NCBI GenBank assembly: GCA_051453625.1
Contig: JBOZIK010000001.1
Coordinates: 219,409,961-219,473,960 of the forward strand
DNA length: 64,000 bases
Direction: 5' to 3'
Source of the DNA: Welwitschia mirabilis
Lineage: Eukaryota > Gnetophyta > Gnetopsida > Welwitschiales
The translations under genes and the position numbers were made by a program. Of the stretch, positions 24,247 to 35,470 are shown piece after piece. Numbering within the stretch: position 1 is the first letter of the stretch; each line of letters starts with the position of its first letter. The notes under the pieces were generated by a model. The model was not told the origin of the DNA and did no database searches. It worked only from the letters and a program-made list of their open reading frames with translations.

Positions 24247-25383
24247 TGTTAACATGTAGAAATTAATAGTTATATCAAGTGTTTCAGGACAATTTATTGT
24301 AAATGAAGAAATTAATTTAATTTTTTAAATCATTAAATATGTGTTCTATTATTTTTAAAATAAAATTTAATATTATTTTTTTAATATTAATTGCAAATTC
24401 TTAGCCATGTTTTGAAATACATGATAGAAAAAGGACTCAATTTTGCATAAAACAATAGTGAGAAATGGAGACATAAGGTGATGACACATAGTAGAAGCAA
24501 TTGAAGACATGTGAAAGAGGCATGGAAAAGTGGCATTAAAGACATGTGGTGATAGCACTAGTTTGTAGAGAAATTTAGCTCCAAAGGCTACATGTTGGAC
24601 TAATTATGATAGAGACTTTACCAAATATTACATGATGAAGACTCAATCAAATGCCACCTAAGGGCTTCTATCAAATGATACAAGATACAATCTTGTATAC
24701 CTAATGGTAAATGATGAAGATTCTACATAATTCTATAAGCCAAAATTTATAACCACCTCTCACCTCCATCTCTCCCTATAAAAGAACCTTAAACCCTTCA
24801 TTGTACTCATCTTTGTCCTCAAGAAATTAGAGACTTTAAAGCATCAAGTTGAAATGGCTTTCTAGGTGACTCTTTAGGGGAGTGAGCTTATCTTTGAGGA
24901 TTGCTGAGGAGTTTTTCTTACTTCCTTTTTTTTTTAATTGTACATTTATTCTTTCTATAGTGCAAAAGTTATTTTCTTTAATCTTAATTCATGATTGATA
25001 TCAAAATTAAGAAGTTTAGATAACTTCTTTAATTATTAATTTTAGCTTAATTACATGAAATCCTCTTTATCACTTAGTCTTTTACTTTCATATATCCTAA
25101 GTTCTTTATAAGCCATTACTTTTTATTGTTATTTAAGATTATAGTTTTAGTTTAGATTACTATTTATCAAATGGTGGATGAGATTATGCCTTATGAATTG
25201 GATAGAAATCATTTAATGATTTTTATTATTTTGAAAGAAGGTGATTGAATAACTTTGGAGTAAAGGAGTCAAAAGGACAAATTAGCAATTCCTTAGAGCT
25301 AGTTTTCTTTTCTACTCTCTTAAATGAAGTTTAAACTCAATTATAAATTTCATCTCTTCTTCTATTTTGTTTCCTTTTTATAA
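24247..25383 (+). repeat. 3' LTR of the Athila-like element, cut by a gap
   Basis: Aligns with 6306 to about 7443 of the 5' LTR, including the ATGATGAAGACT-type repeats (24600-24725) and the CCCTATAAAAGAACC promoter. The last ~85 bases and the target duplication would fall within the gap at 25384-25483. Confidence 0.88.
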
Positions 25384-25483
25384 NNNNNNNNNNNNNNNNN
25401 NNNNNNNNNNNNNNNNNNNNNNNNNNNNNNNNNNNNNNNNNNNNNNNNNNNNNNNNNNNNNNNNNNNNNNNNNNNNNNNNNNN
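25384..25483. other. assembly gap, 100 N
   Basis: The sequence after the gap is not the expected rest of the Athila LTR or of the LARD LTR that Athila interrupted. The join therefore spans missing sequence or is wrong. Confidence 0.9.
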
Positions 25484-25985
25484 ATTGAAAGTTGGTAATC
25501 TCTTTTCTTATTTTTCTTATAATGCTTTCACTCCTAAATCTATTAACAAAGACTTTTTATACTTGATTTCATAACTTATGATTCTTATATATATGGTTCT
25601 AAGTATGATAGGAAAGATAACTATGTAAGTTCAATCACTAATTCATTTCTTCCAATTTTTAGAGATAAGCATGAATTGTTCTATGTTAGCTATATGTTAA
25701 AATGGGTCCTCTTGAGGCTATTTTAAAAAAATGGGATATGCACTTAAGTTTCTAAGTTCTACACAATCACCAAAAAGTGATTTAAAAGCATAGTATTTGC
25801 ACTTAAAGTAGATGTTCCTATCATGATTAGTGTACTAGACAAAGCTACTTCTTTTTAGTTCTACATTGAATTTGACATAGAGGAAGAAGAAATAAAAGAA
25901 TTTGATTCTATTCTAATATTTCCAAAATATTCTTTTAAAAATTTTGATTTTAAAATTAAAAATCAAAAAATTCTTCTTCCTTAGT
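25484..25985 (+). other. unrecognised stretch with a short broken reading frame
   Basis: From about 25799 one plus-strand frame runs ~62 codons with a single stop: ALKVDVPIMISVLDKATSF, stop, then FYIEFDIEEEEIKEFDSILI and a Lys/Asn/Phe-rich tail. The acidic run EIEEEE-like followed by a basic tail looks protein-like, but I match it to no family, and a chance frame in AT-rich DNA is possible. 25484-25798 shows nothing I recognise. Confidence 0.2.
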
Positions 25986-26559
25986 TCTTGGAATTTAAAT
26001 ACATGAGTTGTATGTAGCTGGATTTTACTCATAGTTAAATAAGCCTTTTCTAATATTTTCCTCAATCAAGTTATAACTCTTATGATAGTTCATCTTTTTA
26101 CTAGAATTTACCATGTACCTACATATTTAGAAAATACGTAATGGCCATTGTATTGTCCATTGTTTGAATGATATAACAGATAACTAATAAATATATTTCA
26201 CAGAAACAAAGGAAAAACAACTACATGGGAAAAAAAAAGAAATAGAAATACTGACAGTCATCCACTTAGCCATTTAAATGCTAGTGGGAATGGTGCTAAA
26301 TTTGTTATGTTAATAAAAATAGAAAACCTTATTTTAGAAAGGAAAAATAAAAAAATCCTAACTACAGACCATCATCTGCTAACTTCATCTAAATTTAAAA
26401 AAGGAAAATAAGGCTTATTAATACTTCTAAAATAAAAAATTACAGAAAATAAACCTATTAAATTTAGAGTAAAAATATAGTATTATTTAAATCAATAACT
26501 TGAATCAAAATTTAAGGTACTTATCTCTATAGTGATAATGCTCTAACTCCTTATAGACT
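25986..26559 (-). mobile_element. 5' interior of LARD copy 2
   Basis: Colinear with LARD copy 1 (5500-5898) and with 58900-59490 of the third copy. Shared stretches include TGACAGTCATCCACTTAGCCAT (against TGACAGTCATTCACTTAGTTAT at 5595) and TTTTCTAATATTTTCCTCAAT (against TTTTCTGATGTTTTCCTTAAT near 58955). No coding motif visible. Confidence 0.6.
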
Positions 26560-26577
26560 TGCCTAGTAGTGGTGCTA
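26560..26577 (-). other. primer binding site, tRNA-Asp type (LARD copy 2)
   Basis: The minus strand reads TAGCACCACTACTAGGCA, a decayed TGGCGCCGTTGCCGGGGA, three bases (AAA) from the LTR edge, as in the other two copies. Confidence 0.65.
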
Positions 26578-26580
26578 AAA

Positions 26581-27800
26581 TGTTATGTTATAAATTTGTA
26601 TGTATTTTAAGTCCTTAAGCAAATCCTTATCAATCACAAATAATTATACAATACACACATTAATCCATTAAGGGCACTAGACTAGAAGTTAGAGAAATGA
26701 TTTTAGTAAAGTATTTTTAGTTTTTTCTATTTAAGTAAATGCAAGAAGAATAATGTAAAAAATACAATGCAAGATGAATGATAATGCAATTCTTCTAAAT
26801 GAGATGCAAATGAAATAATTCTAAATAATAGTTCTATTTGATTATCAATTTACTCTCACCAAGATTGGTCCTTATAACTTAAATTAATTAGGAAATAACT
26901 ATCACTTAACCTTAATCAATGTAATCTATAAGGTACATCGAGCAAAATATAGATAAATGCAAATGCTATAGTTATAGAAATGCAATATAAATTGGAATGC
27001 AAATACTACACTAATAATATCAATCTATCATAGGTTGACCTGTTGGATTAATTATGGAGATGTCATATAATTATAATTAACATAAACCATAAGAAAGATG
27101 TATATAATACAAATAAAGAAATTATTTTATTAATCTAGAATCAAACATCCACTTACAATGTATTAGCACCTCAATGGAGAATACAACATCCAATACCAAG
27201 CAAGACTTCTATCTATAGCTAGGATGGAGCTCTTAGCTTTTGATCTCTCATCACAAAACTTTTAGGTACAAAAGATGGCCTCAAAAATAAGGACAAGGAG
27301 TATTTAGCTATTTCTATATTGAAGTTTTTGGGCATAAAAACTCGAACATCTTGGATAAAATTATGATGACTTAGAGGAGTATGTGATCCTATTACAAAAT
27401 TATATTTGTTTGTTGCTTAAAAATAGATATCATCTTGACTTTCATCTAGATGATTATGGAATGATACCATGCCATAAAAGATGGCAACGGCTTTTAATCC
27501 TAGTATAAGTTATCATCCTTATCAGCTTTTAATTTTCTATTATATAGATAACTATAGGTACATCATCCTTTTTAATTCTTCAATTAGATATAATTATCCT
27601 TTTAAATCATTAGACTCCTTTTCAAAATGCTAAGTATTAGATTTTACCTAAAATGCCTTTGAATATGCTAAGGATTATACATTTTTTGTGGTCATCCTTT
27701 TAGCTCTTCATAACTTTTAAAACTCTACTTAAATTTATCTAAATGTCATATAAAATATTTAAAATAGTCCATAAAATACATAAAATTTGGCATTGCAACA
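26581..27800 (-). repeat. LTR of LARD copy 2
   Basis: The plus strand starts TGTTATGTTATAAATTTG and ends AAATTTGGCATTGCAACA, parallel to ...CAATTTGGCAGTGCATCA (53584) and ...CAATTTGGAAATGCATCA (61362). It has a PBS on its left. On its right, CTAAG..CCTTGATAAAA resembles the polypurine side of the third copy, so it may be shared by two tandem interiors. Confidence 0.75.
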
Positions 27801-27971
27801 CTAAGTAACCTTGATAAAAGAGATATCATAAAATATTTTTCTTTAGTGATGTGTGTACTTTTTAGATGCTTTAGAATCTTTATATCTATTTAGTTTTCTG
27901 AGTTTTTTCATAATGATTTTAGTAGATGTATCTTCTAAAATCATATTATAAGATTTTTTTCAATTTATCAG
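27801..27971. other. short spacer between LARD LTR and copia LTR
   Basis: The first ~20 bases (CTAAGTAACCTTGATAAAA) resemble the interior end next to the 3' LTR of the element at 52329-61362. The remainder matches nothing else I can find in the window. Confidence 0.35.
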
Positions 27972-29455
27972 TGTTAATAAATCTAGTTTTGATGATTTCA
28001 CTTGTTAAATATTTTGTGTCATTGTATATACAAGTTAATGCAAAGAAAATTAGATCATGAATAACATAATTCAATGTCAGACCTTCAAGATGATATCTTA
28101 TGAAAAGTTCAGCTCATAATTAAAAATGCTAAATCAATTAACTAAATATTTCTACATAATGAACAATGTCTATGAGAAAGATGTCATTCTTTAAAAACAT
28201 CTATGGAGAAGATGTCTAGAGCTTAAAGATTTATATGATAAACTAGATTTTAGATTGTAGATGAAAGATGTCTATCTAACAAGATGACTATACTAAAAGA
28301 TGGATCTAATACAAATGTAAGACATCTACATATTTAAAGATGTCTATACTGAATTGGAATAGGTAATAGGCTAAACTTGAATTTTAATGAATATTTTACT
28401 TTCTAGAGAAGCTATCAAGTTTTGCATCATAGATTCATGTCCATGAAGGACTAAATATTCTACAATGTAAGTTTCATTAATTTCAGGGCAACTTGACTAA
28501 ATACATCTACCTTGTGAAGGACATCTGTCTAATAGTAGATATGTATAATTTTGAAGATGTTTTTGATAATGCTTCATGTCAAATAAAATAGAAGATATAT
28601 GCCCAATTCCTAGCCATTCCTATTTATTACATAGTAGTTACAAAGTTCATCTAAATCTCCTAGGTCAAATAGCTACAAACTCTTCAAATATTATTAAGGC
28701 ATGACATAATAAACATATCAAACAATGAATGAATATAGAACGTAAGGAATAAAGGCATAGGTGATTGAATATACTTATGAAGTATCAAGATACATTTTGT
28801 AAGGAACTTTGAAGAATATTCATATTTCATTCATTAGATCCTATATTGTTGCATCATTGTTTAGAAATTGTGATGATGACAATAATAAGGAACTCAAGCT
28901 CTCTTCAAAGATACATCATTTAGGATTGTTGTATTTATTTATTGAATTTCATATACTAAGCTATCTTATTCTTAAATACTTTTGTACAGTTCATTCTTGT
29001 CTTATTAAAAATCATGGATACCTTGATAGGATTCCACATTATAAGATAACCCTTATATGGGTTTGCTTTATGAGTGTCTATGAATACTTGTATTATTGTG
29101 TTATTATTTTTACTTAAGATAGAGAGATTTCTACGTTACAAGAATCATATCACATTATGATTGTGCTTGTGCACACATTTTTAGTATTGTATTATTGGTT
29201 ATTCCTAAGGGAATGAGAGTGATGCCTTGCAAGGAGACTTTCATTTTATATGTAAGGTTGTTGATGGATTAAAACCACTATCATTTATATATTTAGAGGT
29301 GTGAGAGGAAACTATCCTCTATGCATGGACATACTCAGGTTAAGCAAGCATATTATATTGATAAATTATTTATTATACACCTTTTAAGATTTTCTTATTA
29401 AAATTTTTATTTGATAGATATCATTTACCCATACCCTATAATTTCAATAAATTCA
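27972..29455 (+). repeat. LTR 1 of the SIRE-like copia cluster
   Basis: Starts TGTTAATAAATCTAG (partner TGTTGGTAAATCTAC at 39453) and ends ...AAATTCA, two bases before an iMet PBS. It matches LTR 2 (39453-41173) and, inverted, 32700-34273. The U3 part (28140-28570) is dense in AGATGTCT/AGACATCT motifs in both orientations. The 3' third matches the partial LTR at 45246-45549. Confidence 0.87.
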
Positions 29456-29457
29456 AG

Positions 29458-29473
29458 TGGTATCAAAGTAGGG
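29458..29473 (+). other. primer binding site, tRNA-iMet type (SIRE-like copy 1)
   Basis: TGGTATCAAAGTAGGG. It differs from TGGTATCAGAG only by G-to-A in the first 11 bases. Confidence 0.85.
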
Positions 29474-29499
29474 ATTTAAGAAAATAAGTAACTTCCTTA

Positions 29500-30770
29500 A
29501 GTAAACTATGAAAGGGATGTCATCTATCATACCTCTACTTTTTGATGGAACTAACTAAACCTATTAAAAGATGAGGATGTAGGTGTACTTATAGTATTAT
29601 GAGTTTTAGTTATGGCAAAGCATAGAATAATAATATAGATAACTTGTAGAAATTATAACAAATGTTGTAGAAAACACCATCACACAGATTAAGCCAAGAA
29701 AAAATTAAGAAGATAAGGAGAAGATGTCCTTCATATATGACTTTAAAGCCAAAAATGCTCTTTATTTAGCACATACAATAGAGGAGTTTAATAGAATATC
29801 TAGATGTAAGATGACATAAGAGATATGAAATGTTCTAATGAAAACATATAAATAACCTTTTTTTGTAAAGAAATTAAAGGTTCTTGTATAGATGAACCAA
29901 TTTGAAAATCTTAAAATAAATAATGGTGGAAAAGTTCATGAGTACTTTACTAGAGTTTCAAACATTATGAATGTAATATGTGGCATTGGTAAAAGTCTTC
30001 TAGAGGCTAAGGTAATATAAAAAGTTATTATATCTATAACCTTTGAGTATAGGCCCAATACTACAACCATAGAAGAGGTAAGAGATTTCAAATTCATGAA
30101 GATAGAAGAACTACAAAGTGTTCTAACATCCTTTGAAATGAATCTCGTTTGAGATGATGCCTTAAAAGAGAAGTCCTTTAATCTTAATACTAGTAAAATT
30201 ACACATTAAAGTTCTAAAGAAAAAATAAAGGAAGAACCAAAAGAACATGATTTAGAAGAAGATGTATATGAAGAACTCATGTTTATCATAAGATGAGTCA
30301 AAAAACTTCTCTTATACAAACACAACAAAAAGGATAACTATAAAAAATCATCTAGATTTTAAACTAAAGGTAAGTTTAAAGGTAAGCTTTCTAGTAATAC
30401 TTCCTTTTTTCTAAATATAATGTTTCCAAGCTAGAATGTTGGGTATATGGAGGATGAAAACACATAGCCTTAGAATGTCCTAGTTTTAACCAAATGCAAA
30501 AAAAGGCACAAAAGAAAGATTCCAGATAATAGAAATCTTTCTTCATAAGATGGGATAATGATGAAGATGTAATGAAAGTAGAAACATTTAAAAATGAAAA
30601 AGCTTACTCTTCCTACATGGCCATTGTATATGTCCAAGAAGGAAACAATGAGAAAAAAGAAGAGTATAAATTAAAAAGTGAAGATGATATAGGTATGGAA
30701 CTTCAAGAAAAGTATGATTTCATTTTTGAAGAATTCATAAACTACAAAAAGTATGTGATAAAATAAAAAA
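29500..30770 (+). pseudogene. gag of SIRE-like copy 1
   Basis: The N-terminal motif at about 29530-29585 reads PLLFDGTN, stop, TY, stop, KMRM (standard plant copia gag: LF.GTNY..W...M). The zinc knuckle at 30437-30478 reads CWVYGG, stop, KHIALEC: a C-x2-C-x4-H-x4-C knuckle whose second Cys is Tyr. After it, 30572-30766 is open for 64 codons and strongly acidic (EEGNNEKKEEYKLKSEDDIGMELQEKYDFIFEEFI), the long gag tail typical of SIRE elements. Stops and frameshifts separate these pieces. Confidence 0.82.
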
Positions 30771-31860
30771 ATTACTTCATTCTTGTGAACTAGCTTATGA
30801 ATAAAAAAAATATTCTTGTAATAAGTTATCATCTAAAAACTCAACTCTTAAAGTTAAAATTAGTAGACTAACATGTAAATTGAAGAACATATGACAAGAA
30901 CTTTTTAACTCAAAGAGAATTAATGAGAGATTTACTAAAGGAAAAAAACATTAAACATCATACTTGAATAATACAAAATCCTAAATAACAAAAGTGGTTT
31001 AGGTTACAATGAAGCCTTTAATAGTACTTTAACCTCCTTATTCAACAAATGAAACTACAAATCAAGGTATAAGCATTTAGTGTTTAGAAATAATGTTATC
31101 TATTATTATTACTACAAACAAGTTTATTATCAATTTAATTATCCAATAAAATTTAAAAATAGATAGTACACTAACAATATCAAAAGGCCATGAAGTATGG
31201 TACAACATTTTGTGCAAGGTAAATTAAAGAAGGTATGGGTTTCAAAAATTAAACCAGCTCTATTACCATAGATTGCACTTGAGTAGTAAAGAAACATGCC
31301 TAGTACATTGATGGTGGATGCTTAAGACATATGAATGGAGATAAATCTAGCTTTACCACCTCGGTGAAATAAAAAAGGAGTAGTTACCTTTGGAGATAAC
31401 ATAGAAGCACCTATTAGAGGTATTGAAACCATTAGATGAGGTAATCTACTTGAGATAAAAGATGTGTTTCTCATAGAAGGTTTTTAACATAATTTTTTAA
31501 GTGTTAGTCAATTATGTGAAGTAAACTTTTCCATTACTTTTATCAAAGATGATTGTATTACTAAATATCATAACTCAACCAAAATCCAATTTGTTAGCAT
31601 TATAAAATCAAATTTTTATATTACTACTCTGTAAGATATTTCTAACAAAAGAACCAAGCATCTACTAAGTACTACAGGTGAAGTGAAGCTATGGCATAAA
31701 GACTTTAGGCATGTAAATAATTACTTTTTTAAAATGTTATTCACAAAAGAAGTGCTAAGAGAACTTTCTAAGATAAAAACCATTGATAGTTAAGTTTTTG
31801 CATCATATTAGAAAGGAAATAAGTTAAGGGTAAGATTTGGTAAGAAAAAATCTATTACAA
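30771..31860 (+). pseudogene. gag tail, second zinc region and protease of SIRE-like copy 1
   Basis: 30770-30960 continues the gag helix (KLLHSCELAYE.K, NSCNKLSS, LKVKISRLTCKLKN-like), shared with 34290-34500 and 41570-41760. Around 31300-31365 the protease start reads YIDGGCLRHMNGDKSSFTT, where D-S-G-C is usual, so the active-site Ser is Gly. VTFGDNIEAPIRGIET follows, then the pre-integrase text (...LLSVSQLCEVNFSITFIKDD). Confidence 0.75.
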
Positions 31861-32599
31861 CTAATGTCCTCTCGATCTTTTAATTCTTAACATTGTTGAT
31901 CCATCTCCTATATGAATTCTTAGTAAAAAAAGATAAAATTTAACTATTATTAATGATTACTCTTATTTCACATGGTAGCCTTCATTACACATAAGGATGA
32001 GGCATTTAAGGCTTTCTATAAGCTATGAATTAGGTAATAGAATAAAAAAGAATACAAGATCAAGATGATAAGAAGTGACAATTGTATAAAAATTAAAATT
32101 GTAAGGTTTAGAGATTTTGGTGAATAGTTTAGCATTATTCACTAATTCTATGTACAAAGAAATCCTCAATAAAATGAATTGGTTGAAAAAAAGAATAAAG
32201 TATTAAATGAAATAGCCAAAACAATGATGTATGATAAATAAGTGCCTTATCATTTTTAGACAAAAGCCATTAACACTACATGCTACATTTCAAATTAAGT
32301 TATAATAAGTTGTTTCACTTCTAAAACTTTGTATGAGATATGATCTAGTAAGAAACCATTTGTAAATTACTTTTATATTTTTGGGTCGAAATGTTTTATC
32401 TTAAATAAATAGGATAAGTTAAGGAAGTTCTATTTCAAAGTTGAAGATGACATTTTTCTAGGATATTTCATGATCAGTAAAGCCTACTAAGTGTTCAACA
32501 ATAGAACTTATGTAGTAGAAGAAACCATAAATGTTAAAATAAGTGATGTTGACTTAACTTCTATTTGTTTATAAGAATATTATATTCCTATATAGATTA
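31861..32599 (+). pseudogene. integrase of SIRE-like copy 1, cut by a gap
   Basis: Text from 31970: AFITHKDEAFKAFYKL, then MIRSDNCIKIKIVRF (the second catalytic Asp in R-S-D is kept) and ELVEKKNKVLNEIAKTMM (Glu of the triad present). It reaches the region equivalent to 36091-36115 in copy 2 and stops at the gap, so RT and RNase H of this copy are not in the window. Confidence 0.8.
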
Positions 32600-32699
32600 N
32601 NNNNNNNNNNNNNNNNNNNNNNNNNNNNNNNNNNNNNNNNNNNNNNNNNNNNNNNNNNNNNNNNNNNNNNNNNNNNNNNNNNNNNNNNNNNNNNNNNNN
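32600..32699. other. assembly gap, 100 N
   Basis: Separates a plus-strand integrase remnant from an inverted LTR of the same family. The true join is unknown. Confidence 0.9.
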
Positions 32700-34273
32700 A
32701 TAGTCTGAGCCTTCATGAGTAGTTTTAATTACTTGCGCATTTGTTTCTCTTATTCTAGATTCATTCATTACTTGATCAAGGGATTCTTGAGATTGGATAA
32801 AATAAGAATGAATTGTACAAGGGAATTCAATAATAACATAGTCCAAATAATATGAAATTTAACAAATAAGTAGATAATAACAAGATTAAATGATGTATCT
32901 TTGAAGAGACCTTGAGTTCCTTCTTGTTGTCTTCATTACAAGTGCTAGAGAATGATGCAATAATGTAGGATATAAGAATGAAAGATATAGAAACTAAAAG
33001 TTCCTTGTAAATGATAGTCTGAGCCTTCATGAGTAGTTTTAATTACTTGCGCATTTGTTTCTCTTATTCTAGATTCATTCATTACTTGATNNNNNNNNNN
33101 NNNNNNNNNNNNNNNNNNNNNNNNNNNNNNNNNNNNNNNNNNNNNNNNNNNNNNNNNNNNNNNNNNNNNNNNNNNNNNNNNNNNNNNNNNNNNNNNNNNN
33201 NNNNNNNNNNNNNNNNNNNNNNNNNNNNNNNNNNNNNNNNNNNNNNNNNNNNNNNNNNNNNNNNNNNNNNNNNNNNNNNNNNNNNNNNNNNNNNNNNNNN
33301 NNNNNNNNNNNNNNNNNNNNNNNNNNNNNNNNNNNNNNNNNNNNNNNNNNNNNNNNNNNNNNNNNNNNNNNNNNNNNNNNNNNNNNNNNNNNNNNNNNNN
33401 NNNNNNNNNNNNNNNNNNNNNNNNNNNNNNNNNNNNNNNNNNNNNNNNNNATAGTCTGAGCCTTCATGAGTAGTTTTAATTACTTGCGCATTTGTTTCTC
33501 TTATTCTAGATTCATTCATTACTTGATATGTTTATCACATTATGCTTTTATACTATTGAAGACTTTGTATCTATTTGATATAGGATGTTTAACCATTTGA
33601 ACTTTGTAATCACTATGAAATAGATAGAAATGTCTAAGCAATAGGGATGCATCATATTTTTAATTTGATGTAAACCTTCATCAAAGACATCCTAAAATTA
33701 TAGATTTCTACTAATAATTATAAATCTTTCTCTTGATAGATATCTTCATCCAAAGTGTCTAGAACTTGATCAAATGAAAATTATGTATTCTTTATTCCTT
33801 CATCATCATGAATTCATGATGAAAAACTTGATATCTTTCCTAGAAAGTAAAATATTCATCAAAGTATAAATTAACTCTGTAACCTATTCTAGTTTAGCAT
33901 AGACATCTTCAAACATGTAGATGTCTTTCATTTGTGTCAAATTCATCTTTCAGTATAGTTGTCTTCATTGAGATAATTATCTTTGACCTATGATTTAAAA
34001 CTTGATATATCGTAGATGTCTTTAATCTATAGACAACTTTACTGTAAATATCTTTAAATTTTTAATGTATTTCTCATAGACATCTTTCATTCTCTAAACA
34101 TCTTCTATCAATTGATTCAACATTTTTAATTTTGAGCTAAACTTTTTATTAGATATTATCTTTAAGATCTGGCATTGACTTATTTTTATCATGATCTAAT
34201 TTTCTTTACATTAATCTATTAACATAATGATACAAAATATTTGACAAGTGGAATTATCAAAACTATATTTACC
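32700..34273 (-). repeat. inverted LTR of the SIRE-like family
   Basis: The reverse complement matches LTR 1 and LTR 2 from near their starts (minus strand ...GGTAAATATAGTTTTGATAATTCCACTTG) through the AGATGTCT-rich U3 and about 300 bases beyond. It abuts the gag of SIRE copy 2 at 34274, missing the first bases of the canonical TGTTGG end. A 77-bp block occurs three times, identically, at 32700-32776, 33014-33090 and 33451-33527, always touching a gap edge. Confidence 0.78.
33091..33450. other. assembly gap, 360 N, inside the inverted LTR
   Basis: Flanked by identical 77-bp ends. The 391-bp contig between the two gaps begins and ends with the same 77 bases, giving a 314-bp repeat period that the assembler could not count. 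Confidence 0.85.
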
Positions 34274-35470
34274 AATGCAAAAGTTATGTACTAAGATGAA
34301 AAAATTACTTTATACCCATGAATTAGCTTATAAACAAGAAAATAATTCTTATGATAAATTACCATCTAAAAACTCATCTCTTAAAGCTTTTATTAATAGA
34401 CTAACATGTAAATAAAGGAATGTAAAATAGGAACTCTTAGACTCAAATAAAATTAATGAGAAATTTATCTAAGAAAATAAAACTTTAAATATCATGCTCT
34501 AGTAATGCAGAATCTCAAATGATAAAAGTGGTTTACGATAGATTAAATATTTCACTAGCTCTATATCCTCTTTATTTAAAAAATGGAATTACAAACTAAG
34601 ACATGAATATTTAGTATTTAGAAATAATATTATCTACTATCATTACCATAAAATAAAATATTATTAATTTAATTACCCATTGAAATTCAAAATAAAATAT
34701 TGTATTAACAATGCTAAGAGGCTAAATAGAATGATATAATATGTTGTGGATGGCAAATCAAAGAAAGTGTGAGTTTCAAAACTAAAACTAGTACTTTTAG
34801 CATAGATTACACTAAAAGTAGTTAATAATCATCCCTAACATGTTTATAATGGATGACTAAGACATTTAATTAGAGATAAATCCAACTTCATCACATTAGT
34901 GAAATAATATAAATAAGTAGTCACCTTTGAAGATAACACAAAAGAACCTTTCAAAGGTCTTGAAACCATTGGAGGAGTAATCTATCGAAGGTAAAGGATG
35001 TTTTATTTATAGAAGGTTTACAACATAATCTCTTAAGTGTTAGTTAACTATGTAATGTAAATTTTTCCATTACCTTTACAAAAGATGATTGTATCATTAG
35101 AGAATAAAATCCAACAAAAGTTTTATTTGCTAGTATTAAGAAATCAAATGTCTATATTACTACTCTATAATATATTTCTAATAAAGAAACCAAGTGTTTA
35201 TTGAGCATAATAAATGAAATTGAGCTATAAAATAGAAATATTAGACATGTAAACAAGGATTTGCTTAAAATTTTATTTATGAAAGAAATGGTAAGAGGAC
35301 TTTCCAAGTTAAAAGCATTAATAATCAGGTTTGTAAAGCATGCTAGAAAGAAGAGTAAACAATGATAAGATTTAATAAGAAAACACTATCTCAATGGAAT
35401 ATCCATTAAATCTTTTACATATTAACATTGTTAATCCTTCATTTATAAAAATTCTTGGAAAGAAAAGATA
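34274..35470 (+). pseudogene. gag C-terminus, second zinc region and protease of SIRE-like copy 2
   Basis: Begins in mid-gag at KVMY.DEKITLYP-like text that is colinear with 30750 and 41560; gag N-terminus and PBS are missing because the inverted LTR replaces them. The helix stretch ...SLKAFINRLTCK is recognisable. Near 34845-34880 the protease start reads NG, stop, LRHLIRDKSNF (D-S-G-C-S-R-H-M expected), followed by VTFEDNTKEPFKGLETIGG and VLFIEGLQHNLLSVS.LC, all in the same order as copy 1. Confidence 0.75.

Larger units (their letters stand above)
6306..25383 (+). mobile_element. Athila-like Ty3/gypsy retrotransposon, split by a copia insertion
   Basis: A plus-strand element with 5' LTR 6306-7527, tRNA-Asp PBS, long leader, gag remnant, protease, reverse transcriptase, RNase H, integrase, a 1.4-kb stretch after pol, polypurine tract and 3' LTR (24247 to the gap at 25384). 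Without the inserted 10247-19422 element it would be about 9.9 kb. The order PR-RT-RH-IN and the tRNA-Asp primer identify Ty3/gypsy of the Athila/Tat group, and pol motifs such as ...VLGQRVDK-like and DHL..RYL favour Athila. Every domain carries stops and active-site changes, so it is dead. The right target duplication falls in the gap; the left flank is CACGT. Confidence 0.88.

Noticed and set aside
25484-26160. Possible integrated pararetrovirus fragment
   Set aside because: No movement-protein, coat or RT motif could be read, and the right part aligns with LARD interiors.
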